Source: Chitinophaga pinensis
GTDB lineage: Bacteria > Bacteroidota > Bacteroidia > Chitinophagales > UBA10324
Reading direction: 5' to 3'
Assembly (NCBI GenBank): GCA_945903305.1
Contig: CAMDOA010000001.1
Location: forward strand, 80,892-144,891
DNA: 64,000 nt
Shown here: one piece after another, positions 7,989 through 15,440 of the stretch
Numbering within the stretch: the first letter of the stretch is position 1
Layout: each line of letters opens with the position of its first letter
Notes under the pieces: generated by a model
What the model saw: only the letters and a program-made list of their open reading frames with translations
Told to the model about the DNA's origin: nothing
The model's database searches: none
Program-made: the position numbers and the translations under genes

Positions 7989-9098
7989 GTGTTGAAATTC
8001 AAACTTTTCATAACAATATTTTTTATCGCAGTTTTTGCAGTTCCGTTGATTTCAGTTGCACATGGCGAAGAAGATCATCAACATGAACATCCTGCTGCTC
8101 AGCATCAGGAACCAATTGCGCATCACGCACCGGCAACAGACGACGGAAAATTCAATGCTAAAAAAGTTATTCTCGACCACATCAGCGACTCGCATGAATG
8201 GCATTTTTTCAGCTATCCGAGCAGTGATGGATACAAACATGCAGCTCTTCCTTTACCATGCATTTTTTATAACAGCAAGAATGGTTTTAGTTTTTTCCTA
8301 TTCAATGCATTGCATCATGGAGCCGTTGATGGATACAGTTTAAATGCTGAACACAAAATTGGAAGAACCGATGGCGAAGGTTTTTATGACTTAAGTATTA
8401 CCAAGAATGTATTTGCCATGATGCTCAGCAGCATTCTTTTAATCTGGTTATTCAGAACTGCAGCTAAAGGATATACAACAAGACCCAATCAGGCGCCAAC
8501 AGGTTTGCAAAATTTAATGGAAGTGCTGGTTTCATTTGTTCGTGATGAAGCCGCCAAACCTTTCCTTGGAAAAAAGACCGATAAATACTTACCATACCTG
8601 TTAACAGTTTTCTTTTTTATCTGGATAAATAACATGCTTGGTTTATTGCCCGGCGGCGCCAATGTTACCGGCAACATTGCAGTAACAACTACGCTCGCAC
8701 TTTTTACTTTCATTTTAATTCTCACCGGTTCGCGCAAACATTACTGGATGCACATTCTCAATCCTCCCGGAATTCCATTGGGAGTTAAAATAATTTTAGT
8801 TCCTGTTGAAATTCTTGGAATAATAACCAAGCCATTTGCATTGCTCATTCGATTGTTTGCAAACATGACTGCCGGGCACTTAATCGTGCTCAGCTTTTTG
8901 TCTATGATTTTCATTTTTGGTCAGATGAGTCCGATTGCAGGGGGTGGAATTTCCATTTTCTCAGTGGCGTTCAGCACTTTCATTTACTTGTTGGAAATGT
9001 TAGTGTGCGCATTACAAGCATACATTTTTACCATGTTGTCAGCAGTTTTCATTTCAGAAGCAATTGTTGAACACACCCATTCAGAAGAACATCATTAA
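7989..9098 (+). CDS. atpB: F0F1 ATP synthase subunit a
   Basis: This is subunit a of the membrane F0 sector, forming the proton half-channels against the c-ring. The conserved helix IRLFANMTAGHLIVLSF carries the essential arginine, and several transmembrane helices follow residue 150. I chose the GTG at 7989 (369 aa) because the TTG at 7941 lies upstream of the TATCTTTG promoter box; TTG 7992 is also possible. The N-terminus reads as a signal peptide (LFITIFFIAVFAVPLISVAHG) followed by a His-rich stretch (DHQHEHPAAQHQ), an extension common in Bacteroidota subunit a. First gene of the operon atpB-E-F-H-A-G. Confidence 0.93.
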   Translation: MLKFKLFITIFFIAVFAVPLISVAHGEEDHQHEHPAAQHQEPIAHHAPATDDGKFNAKKVILDHISDSHEWHFFSYPSSDGYKHAALPLPCIFYNSKNGFSFFLFNALHHGAVDGYSLNAEHKIGRTDGEGFYDLSITKNVFAMMLSSILLIWLFRTAAKGYTTRPNQAPTGLQNLMEVLVSFVRDEAAKPFLGKKTDKYLPYLLTVFFFIWINNMLGLLPGGANVTGNIAVTTTLALFTFILILTGSRKHYWMHILNPPGIPLGVKIILVPVEILGIITKPFALLIRLFANMTAGHLIVLSFLSMIFIFGQMSPIAGGGISIFSVAFSTFIYLLEMLVCALQAYIFTMLSAVFISEAIVEHTHSEEHH

Positions 9099-9132
9099 TA
9101 ATTTTTTTCACTTTCATAAATCAATTTCAATT

Positions 9133-9387
9133 ATGGTTCACTTGTTAAGCATTCTGTTTTTAGCCATTGATGGCTTTGCACAGATGGGAGCAGGTATCGG
9201 TGCAGGACTCGCTGCTATCGGTGCAGGTATTGGTGTTGGATTAATTGGTTCAAGCGCGCTTGAATCCATTGCCCGCCAACCTGAAGCAATGGGCGACATT
9301 CGCGCAAACATGATTCTTACTGCCGCTTTGGTGGAAGGAGTTGCTTTGTTTGCTGTGGTTGTTTGCGTATTGATTCTGTTTCTTTAA
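9133..9387 (+). CDS. atpE: F0F1 ATP synthase subunit c
   Basis: This 84-aa subunit forms the rotating c-ring. Two hydrophobic hairpin helices are visible: a Gly-rich TM1 (GAGIGAGLAAIGAGIG), the polar loop ARQPE, and TM2 with the ion-binding glutamate in ALVEGVALFA. No Na+-type glutamine pattern is seen in TM1, so proton coupling is more likely (inference). The track ORF starts at 9064, overlapping atpB; the ATG at 9133 gives the normal length. A terminator-like hairpin follows the gene. Confidence 0.94.
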   Translation: MVHLLSILFLAIDGFAQMGAGIGAGLAAIGAGIGVGLIGSSALESIARQPEAMGDIRANMILTAALVEGVALFAVVVCVLILFL

Positions 9388-9400
9388 ACAAAAAATTAAA

Positions 9401-9438
9401 CTGCTTCCAACACGGTTGGTGGAGGAAGCAGTTTTTTT
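9401..9438 (+). terminator. Terminator-like hairpin between atpE and atpF
   Basis: The stem CTGCTTCC (9401-9408) pairs with GGAAGCAG (9424-9431) and is followed directly by a run of seven T. It has the form of an intrinsic terminator inside the operon, so it probably attenuates transcription or sets the 3' end of an abundant atpBE message. Confidence 0.65.
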
Positions 9439-9482
9439 TACTGAACGAAATTGATTTTTGATTATAAATTTTTGAACAGAAA

Positions 9483-9977
9483 ATGGAACTCTTAAAACCC
9501 GAACTCGGCCTCATCATCTGGACAACAATTATTTTGTTGTCGTTGATTTTTATATTGACAAAATTTGCATGGAAACCGATTCTGAAAGGATTGAACGACC
9601 GTGAAAAAACAATTGCTGATACATTAAACACGGCTGAAAAAACAAAGTTGGAAATGGCTGCAATGAAAAGTCAGCACGAAGCATTGTTGAACGAAGCACG
9701 ACAAGAGCGCAGTTTGATTTTGAAAGAAGCAAAAGATATGAAGGATGCCATTATTGGTGAAGCCCGCGACAAAGCAAAATCAGAAGGAGCCAAAATGATT
9801 GAAGAAGCAAAGCGTGAAATTGAAAATCAGAAAATGGCAGCAATCATTGATGTAAAAAATGCTGCGGGAAATTTAGTGCTGGAAGTTTCTGAAAAAATTC
9901 TTCGTCGCGAACTGAACAATAAGGATGAACAGGTGAAGTACATCAATACATTGATTGAACAATCAAAACTGAACTAA
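9483..9977 (+). CDS. atpF: F0F1 ATP synthase subunit b
   Basis: This 164-aa peripheral-stalk subunit has a single N-terminal transmembrane helix (LGLIIWTTIILLSLIFILTK), the conserved AWKPILKGLNDREKTI turn, and a long charged coiled coil (about residues 40-140). It joins the F0 sector to subunit delta. It starts 95 nt after atpE, beyond the terminator-like hairpin, and ends 4 nt before atpH. Confidence 0.93.
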   Translation: MELLKPELGLIIWTTIILLSLIFILTKFAWKPILKGLNDREKTIADTLNTAEKTKLEMAAMKSQHEALLNEARQERSLILKEAKDMKDAIIGEARDKAKSEGAKMIEEAKREIENQKMAAIIDVKNAAGNLVLEVSEKILRRELNNKDEQVKYINTLIEQSKLN

Positions 9978-9981
9978 GCAA

Positions 9982-10542
9982 ATGTCATCGTATCGTTTAT
10001 CGGCGCGTTATGCAAAATCTCTTCTTGATTTAGCTATTGAGAAAAATCACCTGACAGAGGTTTTTAATGATGTGAGTTATTTTAACGAAGTGCTGAAAAA
10101 TGTTCGCGAGTTATTATTGCTTTTAAGAAATCCGGTGATTCATACAGATAAAAAACAAAAAATTGTTGACCAGATTTTTGGTTCACGATTCAATAATATC
10201 ACCAAAGAATTTTTCAAATTAGTAATCAGCAAGCGGCGCGAAGAATTTTTACCTGAATTTGCAACCGAATTTATTATTCAATACAATAGCAAGAAAGGAA
10301 TTACAGTAGTAACAGTTACTACTCCGGTTCCGGTTGACAATTATGTTTTAACCAACATTCTTGAATTACTGAAAACAGATTCATCAGTAACGAATGTTGA
10401 ATTTAAAACCAAGGTTGACGAAAAATTAATTGGCGGATTTATGTTGCAGTATGGCGATAAAATGTTTGATACCACCATTGCCCGTGCGCTTGAAGTAATT
10501 GACGATAATTTCTTAGATAATAGCTACACAAAAAAATACTAA
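9982..10542 (+). CDS. atpH: F0F1 ATP synthase subunit delta
   Basis: This 186-aa subunit couples the peripheral stalk to the top of F1. The N-terminal helical domain begins YRLSARYAKSLLDLAIEKN, typical of AtpH/OSCP. The conserved C-terminal segment VEFKTKVDEKLIGGFMLQYG is the OSCP signature region. It overlaps no neighbour: 4 nt after atpF and 104 nt before atpA, a spacer filled with short repeats. Confidence 0.92.
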   Translation: MSSYRLSARYAKSLLDLAIEKNHLTEVFNDVSYFNEVLKNVRELLLLLRNPVIHTDKKQKIVDQIFGSRFNNITKEFFKLVISKRREEFLPEFATEFIIQYNSKKGITVVTVTTPVPVDNYVLTNILELLKTDSSVTNVEFKTKVDEKLIGGFMLQYGDKMFDTTIARALEVIDDNFLDNSYTKKY

Positions 10543-10572
10543 TAGGCAGTAGGCAGTTTACAGAAGACAGAC

Positions 10573-10603
10573 AACCCGAAACTTGAAGCCCGAAACCCGT
10601 AAC
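10573..10603. repeat. CCCGAAAC repeat (intergenic copy, upstream of atpA)
   Basis: AACCCGAAACTTGAAGCCCG continues as AAACCCGTAAC. The same 31-mer, with 27 identical positions by eye, occurs inside the odhB coding region at 55334-55364. It is followed by ACTAAT/AATAAAC simple repeats to 10636, right before the atpA start. Confidence 0.6.
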
Positions 10604-10646
10604 GACTAATAACATTTCAACTAATAACAAATAAACTTTTAAAAAA

Positions 10647-12227
10647 ATGGCAGAAGTAAGACCTGATGAAATTTCCGCGATACTCCGCCAGCAGCTTTCG
10701 AATTTTAAATCTGCTGCTGAACTGGAAGAAGTGGGAACCGTTTTGCAGGTGGGCGATGGTATTGCGCGCATCTATGGCTTAACAAAAGCTCGTGCAGGTG
10801 AGTTGATTGAATTTGAAGATGGCATTAAAGCTATCGTGCTAAACCTGGAGGAAGATAATGTGGGTGCGGTGTTAATGGGGTCAAGCGATGCAATTAAAGA
10901 AGGTGATACTGTGCGCCGTACCGGAAAAATTGCTTCCATTATGGTGGGCGAAGGAATGGTTGGTCGCGTGGTTAATACACTCGGTCATCCGATTGATGGT
11001 AAAGGACCAATCAAGGGCGAGTTATATGAAATGCCATTGGAGCGTAAAGCTCCGGGTGTTATTTATCGCGAGCCGGTAAAAGAACCTTTGCAAACCGGTA
11101 TCAAAGCCATTGATGCTATGATTCCGATTGGTCGCGGTCAGCGTGAGTTGATTATTGGTGACCGTCAAACCGGAAAGACTGCAATTGCTCTTGATACTAT
11201 CATCAATCAAAAAGAATTTTACGATAAAGGTCAGCCGGTATATTGCATTTATGTTGCATCGGGGCAAAAGAATTCGACTGTTGCCACTGTTGCAAAAACA
11301 CTGGAAGAAAACGGAGCAATGGCTTACACCACTATTGTTACAGCTTCTGCTTCCGATCCTGCACCGTTACAATTCTATGCACCGTTTGCCGGATGTTCTA
11401 TCGGAGAATTTTTCCGTGACACTGGTCGCCCTGCATTAATAATCTATGATGATTTATCGAAGCAAGCGGTTTCGTATCGCGAGGTTTCATTGTTGCTTCG
11501 TCGTCCTCCGGGTCGTGAGGCATATCCGGGTGATGTGTTCTACTTACACTCCCGTTTATTGGAGCGTGCTGCGAAAGTGAATAGTAATGACAGCATTGCT
11601 AAACAGATGAATGACTTACCTGAAAGTATTCGTCACTTGGTAAAAGGTGGCGGTTCGTTAACAGCTCTTCCGATTATTGAAACACAAGCCGGTGATGTGA
11701 GTGCGTATATTCCTACCAATGTAATTTCTATTACTGACGGACAAATATTCTTGGAATCAAATCTGTTCAACGCAGGTATTCGCCCTGCTATTAATGTGGG
11801 AATTTCTGTTTCGCGTGTGGGTGGAAATGCGCAGATTAAATCTATGAAAAAAGTTGCCGGTACTTTGAAACTTGACCAGGCTCAGTATCGTGAGTTGGAA
11901 GCTTTCTCAAAGTTCGGTTCTGATTTGGATGCTGCTACAAAAAATGTGTTGGATAAAGGAGCGCGCAATGTGGAAGTACTGAAGCAAAAACAATTCTCTC
12001 CACTTTCAGTTGAAAAACAAGTGGCCATTATTTACTTGGGAACAAATGGTTTGTTGCAAAAAATTCCGATTGCACGAGTGAAAGAATTTGAAGCAGATTA
12101 TTTGAATGTGTTGGAAGCAAAGCATAAAAATGTTTTAGAAAATCTTCGCAAAGGAATAATTGGTGATGCTGAAACCAATGTTTTAAAGACAATTGCCAAA
12201 GAAGTTGAAGTAAGATTTTACAAGTAA
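10647..12227 (+). CDS. atpA: F0F1 ATP synthase subunit alpha
   Basis: This 526-aa subunit is the noncatalytic nucleotide-binding subunit of F1, alternating with beta. The Walker A loop [11 protein letters not shown] lies at about residues 171-181, the [11 protein letters not shown] region follows, and the arginine-finger segment [11 protein letters not shown] is present. Length and motifs are normal. AtpG follows after 3 nt. The catalytic beta and epsilon genes (atpD, atpC) are not in the window, in line with a split ATP synthase arrangement in Bacteroidota. Confidence 0.96.
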   Translation: MAEVRPDEISAILRQQLSNFKSAAELEEVGTVLQVGDGIARIYGLTKARAGELIEFEDGIKAIVLNLEEDNVGAVLMGSSDAIKEGDTVRRTGKIASIMVGEGMVGRVVNTLGHPIDGKGPIKGELYEMPLERKAPGVIYREPVKEPLQTGIKAIDAMIPIGRGQRELIIGDRQTGKTAIALDTIINQKEFYDKGQPVYCIYVASGQKNSTVATVAKTLEENGAMAYTTIVTASASDPAPLQFYAPFAGCSIGEFFRDTGRPALIIYDDLSKQAVSYREVSLLLRRPPGREAYPGDVFYLHSRLLERAAKVNSNDSIAKQMNDLPESIRHLVKGGGSLTALPIIETQAGDVSAYIPTNVISITDGQIFLESNLFNAGIRPAINVGISVSRVGGNAQIKSMKKVAGTLKLDQAQYRELEAFSKFGSDLDAATKNVLDKGARNVEVLKQKQFSPLSVEKQVAIIYLGTNGLLQKIPIARVKEFEADYLNVLEAKHKNVLENLRKGIIGDAETNVLKTIAKEVEVRFYK

Positions 12228-12230
12228 AAA

Positions 12231-13118
12231 ATGGGAGCCAACTTAAAAGAAGTTCGAAACAGAATTAAGTCTGTTACAAACACACAACAGATTACCAAAG
12301 CCATGAAAATGGTGAGTGCTGCTAAGTTGCGTCGTGCACAAGACCGTATTGTTCAGATGAGACCTTACTCAAACAAACTGAATGATATGCTTTCAAATAT
12401 CGTTTCGGGTTCGTCAGGAGATTTAAGTATTGATTTTGCAAAAGACCGCGATATAAAAAATGTATTGCTGGTAGTAGTTACTTCCGATAGAGGATTGTGT
12501 GGTGGTTTCAATTCAAATATTATTAAGACTGCACGAAAAGCAATTGCTGAAAAATATTCAGCGCAGAAAGAAGCCGGTAAACTCACTATTCTACCAATCG
12601 GAAAAAAAGCAAACGAATATTTCAAACGGTTGAATTACCCTGTGATTTCTGATTTCTCACAATTGTTCACCACTTTGAATTTTGAAGCTGCTTCAAAAGC
12701 AAGTAAGTTTTTAATGGATAAATATTCCGATAAGACTTACGACAAGATTGAAATTTTTTACAGTCAGTTTAAAAATGCTGCGACACAAATTTTTACTGAA
12801 GAAGCATTTCTTCCGGTAGCAAAGGTGGAACCGACAGCTGAAAAAAAGACCAACAAAGATTTCATATATGAACCGGGCAAGGAAGAAATTGTTACTTACC
12901 TGATTCCTAAAATATTAAATACACAATTCTTTAAAGTATTGCTCGACAGCAATGCATCAGAGCACGGAGCGAGAATGACTGCAATGGATAAAGCATCAGA
13001 AAACGCAAACGAAATGTTAAAAGATTTGCGCATCACTTATAACCGCGCACGACAAGCAGCTATCACTACTGAGTTGAATGAAATTGTGAGTGGAGCGAAT
13101 GCTTTAGCTGAAGCATAA
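12231..13118 (+). CDS. atpG: F0F1 ATP synthase subunit gamma
   Basis: This 295-aa protein is the central rotor shaft of F1. Family signatures are KEVRNRIKSVTNTQQITKAM at the N-terminus and the C-terminal helix with MTAMDKASENANEMLKDL and TYNRARQAAITTEL. The central domain includes TSDRGLCGGFN. It is the last gene of the operon and is followed by a strong intrinsic terminator. Confidence 0.95.
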   Translation: MGANLKEVRNRIKSVTNTQQITKAMKMVSAAKLRRAQDRIVQMRPYSNKLNDMLSNIVSGSSGDLSIDFAKDRDIKNVLLVVVTSDRGLCGGFNSNIIKTARKAIAEKYSAQKEAGKLTILPIGKKANEYFKRLNYPVISDFSQLFTTLNFEAASKASKFLMDKYSDKTYDKIEIFYSQFKNAATQIFTEEAFLPVAKVEPTAEKKTNKDFIYEPGKEEIVTYLIPKILNTQFFKVLLDSNASEHGARMTAMDKASENANEMLKDLRITYNRARQAAITTELNEIVSGANALAEA

Positions 13119-13143
13119 AATATTTTTCAATTAAAAATTTCAA

Positions 13144-13175
13144 AGGCAGCATCGGATTCGGTGCTGCCTTTTTTT
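13144..13175 (+). terminator. Intrinsic terminator of the ATP synthase operon
   Basis: AGGCAGCA (13144-13151) pairs with TGCTGCCT (13162-13169) and is followed by a T run. It lies 26 nt after the atpG stop codon. Confidence 0.85.
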
Positions 13176-13262
13176 ATTTCATCTGCGTTTTCTTTCAGCT
13201 AAACGGAAATATTTTCATCCTTAATTCTTTATACTTACTTTCGGATTCATAAAACAACAACC

Positions 13263-13805
13263 ATGAAAAAAATTTATTCAATTGCACTGCTACTGACTTT
13301 AGCAGCAAGTACAATTTTTAATTCCTGTAAGAAAGGTGATATAGAAAAGAAATTTGACCTGACACTTACAGGCATTGTTTTAAATAGTCCTGCACAACCC
13401 GGCAGCTCTCCTGATACCGTATTTGCATCGCAGGTAATTACAACAGGAATCGAAGCAAAGTTGAATGAGAACGGCGCAACTCTTCAAAACATAAAAAAGA
13501 TTGATTTAAAATCAGTGAGTCTTACCATTACTACTCCGGCTGGACAAACTTTCGATGGCATTGAATACCTGATTTCATATATTAATGCGGCAGGTTTGGG
13601 CGAAACTAAGGCGGCATATAAAGCACCCATTCCACAAACCGGATTAACAACCATTTCACAGGATAATCAGTTTGCTGATTTAACTGAATACATTAAACAA
13701 AACGAATTCAATTTTATATTGAAGGGATACAGCAATACCGCAATTCCGGCAATGACTTTAACTGCCGATATTAGTTTTTCTGTTACCGCAATGGTGTCTG
13801 AATAA
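13263..13805 (+). CDS. Putative lipoprotein of unknown function
   Basis: This 180-aa protein has a lipoprotein signal: a hydrophobic stretch, then STIFNSCKKGD, with Cys22 as the probable lipidation site. The mature part is rich in beta-forming residues (DLTLTGIVLNSPAQPG, SVSLTITTPAGQTFDG) and carries no motif I recognise. It is monocistronic: preceded by the atp terminator and followed by a MITE-like repeat and a convergent gene. Envelope location is inferred; function unknown. A TTACTTTCGG string about 25 nt before the ATG resembles a variant -7 box. Confidence 0.7.
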   Translation: MKKIYSIALLLTLAASTIFNSCKKGDIEKKFDLTLTGIVLNSPAQPGSSPDTVFASQVITTGIEAKLNENGATLQNIKKIDLKSVSLTITTPAGQTFDGIEYLISYINAAGLGETKAAYKAPIPQTGLTTISQDNQFADLTEYIKQNEFNFILKGYSNTAIPAMTLTADISFSVTAMVSE

Positions 13806-13909
13806 TACCAATACTCATTATAAATTAGTCTGTTTATTTTCATCCTCACCCAAACCCCTCTCCGAAAAGGAGATGGCAATGGCCTATTTTATAATGAGTA
13901 TTAGTATAA
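13803..13909. mobile_element. MITE-like element with ~26-bp inverted repeats
   Basis: The left arm TAATACCAATACTCATTATA (13803-13828) and the right arm, ending TATAATGAGTATTAGTATAA (13884-13909), are inverted copies matching at about 22 of 26 positions. Between them lies a GC-rich segment CCTCACCCAAACCCCTCTCC with a small hairpin CTCTCC-gaaaa-GGAGAT. It begins at the stop codon of the preceding gene. No transposase is encoded, so it would be nonautonomous; it may also serve as a bidirectional transcription barrier. Confidence 0.55.
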
Positions 13910-13984
13910 ATTTTTACGCGTCTGAAAGGGTTGATTATAAATTCCGAATTAAAAATTAATGGATTGAAATTTTTTCAATACTGA

Positions 13985-15277
13985 TTATTTAATTCCATAC
14001 TTGGATTTATAAATTTCATATAAATCTTTCTGCTTGTCATTCAAATTTATTTCGCGGCCTTGTATGAAAGCAAAAACAATATTGTTTGTTTTCATATCAA
14101 GTATATCACCATCACTCACAATAATATTGGCATCTTTTCCATTTTCAAGTGAGCCGGTTTGTTTTTCAATGCCAAGAATGCGGGCGGCATTTAATGTAAA
14201 ATACTGAATCACTTCTTCCGGTTTTAAATCACTGTAAGCAACCGCCTCTCCACCCAAAAATGGAAGATTGCGCACTTGCCAGAATCCATCCATACTTAAA
14301 CAAAAGTCAACTCCTGCTTTTTTTAGTAAAGCCGGAATTTTATAAGGCAAATCATAATCATCATCGGCGCTACGAGGCAATGAATGAATATTTCCCAGTA
14401 TTACCGACACCTGATTGGCAACCAGTATATCAGCGCATTTCCATGATTCCATACCCCCAACAATCACGCATTGCAGACTATATGATTTTGCAAAAAGCAC
14501 TGCTGCAGTTATTTCTTTCGCTCTTTCGGCATATATAAAAAGTATTTTCTTGCCGCCGAACAAACCGCGCATCGCTTCAAATTTCAAATTAATATTTTCA
14601 GGATTTACAATTTGAGAGTAGGCCAATGCTTCGTCAAAAAAACTCCGGATGCTTTTTACTTGTTCAGAATAATTTTCATTCAGCGCCATAAATCCTCCAT
14701 CGTTATTATATTGGTAAGAATAAATGGATGGAAAATTTAAGTGAATACCTCCATCGCTTTTATATGCAGCATCTTCCCAGTTCCAGGCATCCAACTGTAC
14801 AATAGATGAAGTGCCTGAAATAATTCCACCCTGCGGAACCACCTGCGCAAGTAAAATTCCATTACTTCTAACAGTTGCAATCACTTTTGAATCTGTGTTG
14901 TAAGCAATCAGGCTTCTTATATTCGGATTAAAATCGCCCACTTCATTTGCATCGCGTGTGGCTCTTGCGGCTTCAATTTCATTTAACCCTAAAACAGTAT
15001 TGCATGCAATAAATCCGGGATATACATGCTTGCCGGCTATGTTAATGATTTTAGCATTTGAACCGTCAATTCGTACTAAGGTCGCATCGGCTACAAAAGT
15101 TATTTTTCCGTGTTCAAATCCTATGGCAGAGTTTTGAATTACTTGCCCATTGCCAAGATGTGCAATGCCGTTCATGAGTATTATTAGCGTGTCTTGCTTT
15201 GATGAAGGAGCAATTGTTTGTGCATGAATTTTATTATTCAGCAGCAGAAGGAAAGTAATTATTATAAAATTTTTCAT
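13985..15277 (-). CDS. Secreted amidohydrolase-like protein lacking the HxH metal motif
   Basis: The ATG at 15277 (430 aa) gives a signal peptide (MKNFIIITFLLLLNNKIHA before QT) and is preferred over the longer track start at 15328. The fold is that of imidazolonepropionase-like amidohydrolases: a strand-rich N-terminal region ending GKHVYPGFIACNTVLGL, a TIM-barrel middle, and a C-terminal ARILGIEKQTGSLENGKDAN typical of the family. The usual HxH after PGFID is replaced by ACNT, and the following EIEAARATRD matches a subgroup I recall as lacking this motif. Catalysis may therefore be altered or lost. Periplasmic or secreted; substrate unknown. Confidence 0.75.
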   Translation of the reverse strand: MKNFIIITFLLLLNNKIHAQTIAPSSKQDTLIILMNGIAHLGNGQVIQNSAIGFEHGKITFVADATLVRIDGSNAKIINIAGKHVYPGFIACNTVLGLNEIEAARATRDANEVGDFNPNIRSLIAYNTDSKVIATVRSNGILLAQVVPQGGIISGTSSIVQLDAWNWEDAAYKSDGGIHLNFPSIYSYQYNNDGGFMALNENYSEQVKSIRSFFDEALAYSQIVNPENINLKFEAMRGLFGGKKILFIYAERAKEITAAVLFAKSYSLQCVIVGGMESWKCADILVANQVSVILGNIHSLPRSADDDYDLPYKIPALLKKAGVDFCLSMDGFWQVRNLPFLGGEAVAYSDLKPEEVIQYFTLNAARILGIEKQTGSLENGKDANIIVSDGDILDMKTNNIVFAFIQGREINLNDKQKDLYEIYKSKYGIK

Positions 15278-15440
15278 CGTGCGTAAATGTAAAAAAGTCA
15301 TTGGCAAATTATAAATCATGAAAAACACATTTCTGATTTAGGAAATAATTAAAAAAACTCTTGAATCAACTATACTTAAAAAAATTGTTTTTTACTTATC
15401 ACTTTTCACATACATTCACCTCCCACTAATTACAATAAAA

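Noticed and set aside
9064-9132. Extended AtpE N-terminus
   Set aside because: It overlaps the end of atpB and has no relation to subunit c; ATG 9133 gives the standard 84 aa.
13842-13876. Intrinsic terminator within the MITE-like element
   Set aside because: The small CTCTCC/GGAGAT hairpin has no T-tract on either side; any stop of transcription would come from the long outer arms.
13667-13879. Minus-strand ORF of 70 aa ending the lipoprotein region
   Set aside because: Its start MPSPFRRGVWVRM is a translation of the repeat element, and it runs antisense to a real gene.
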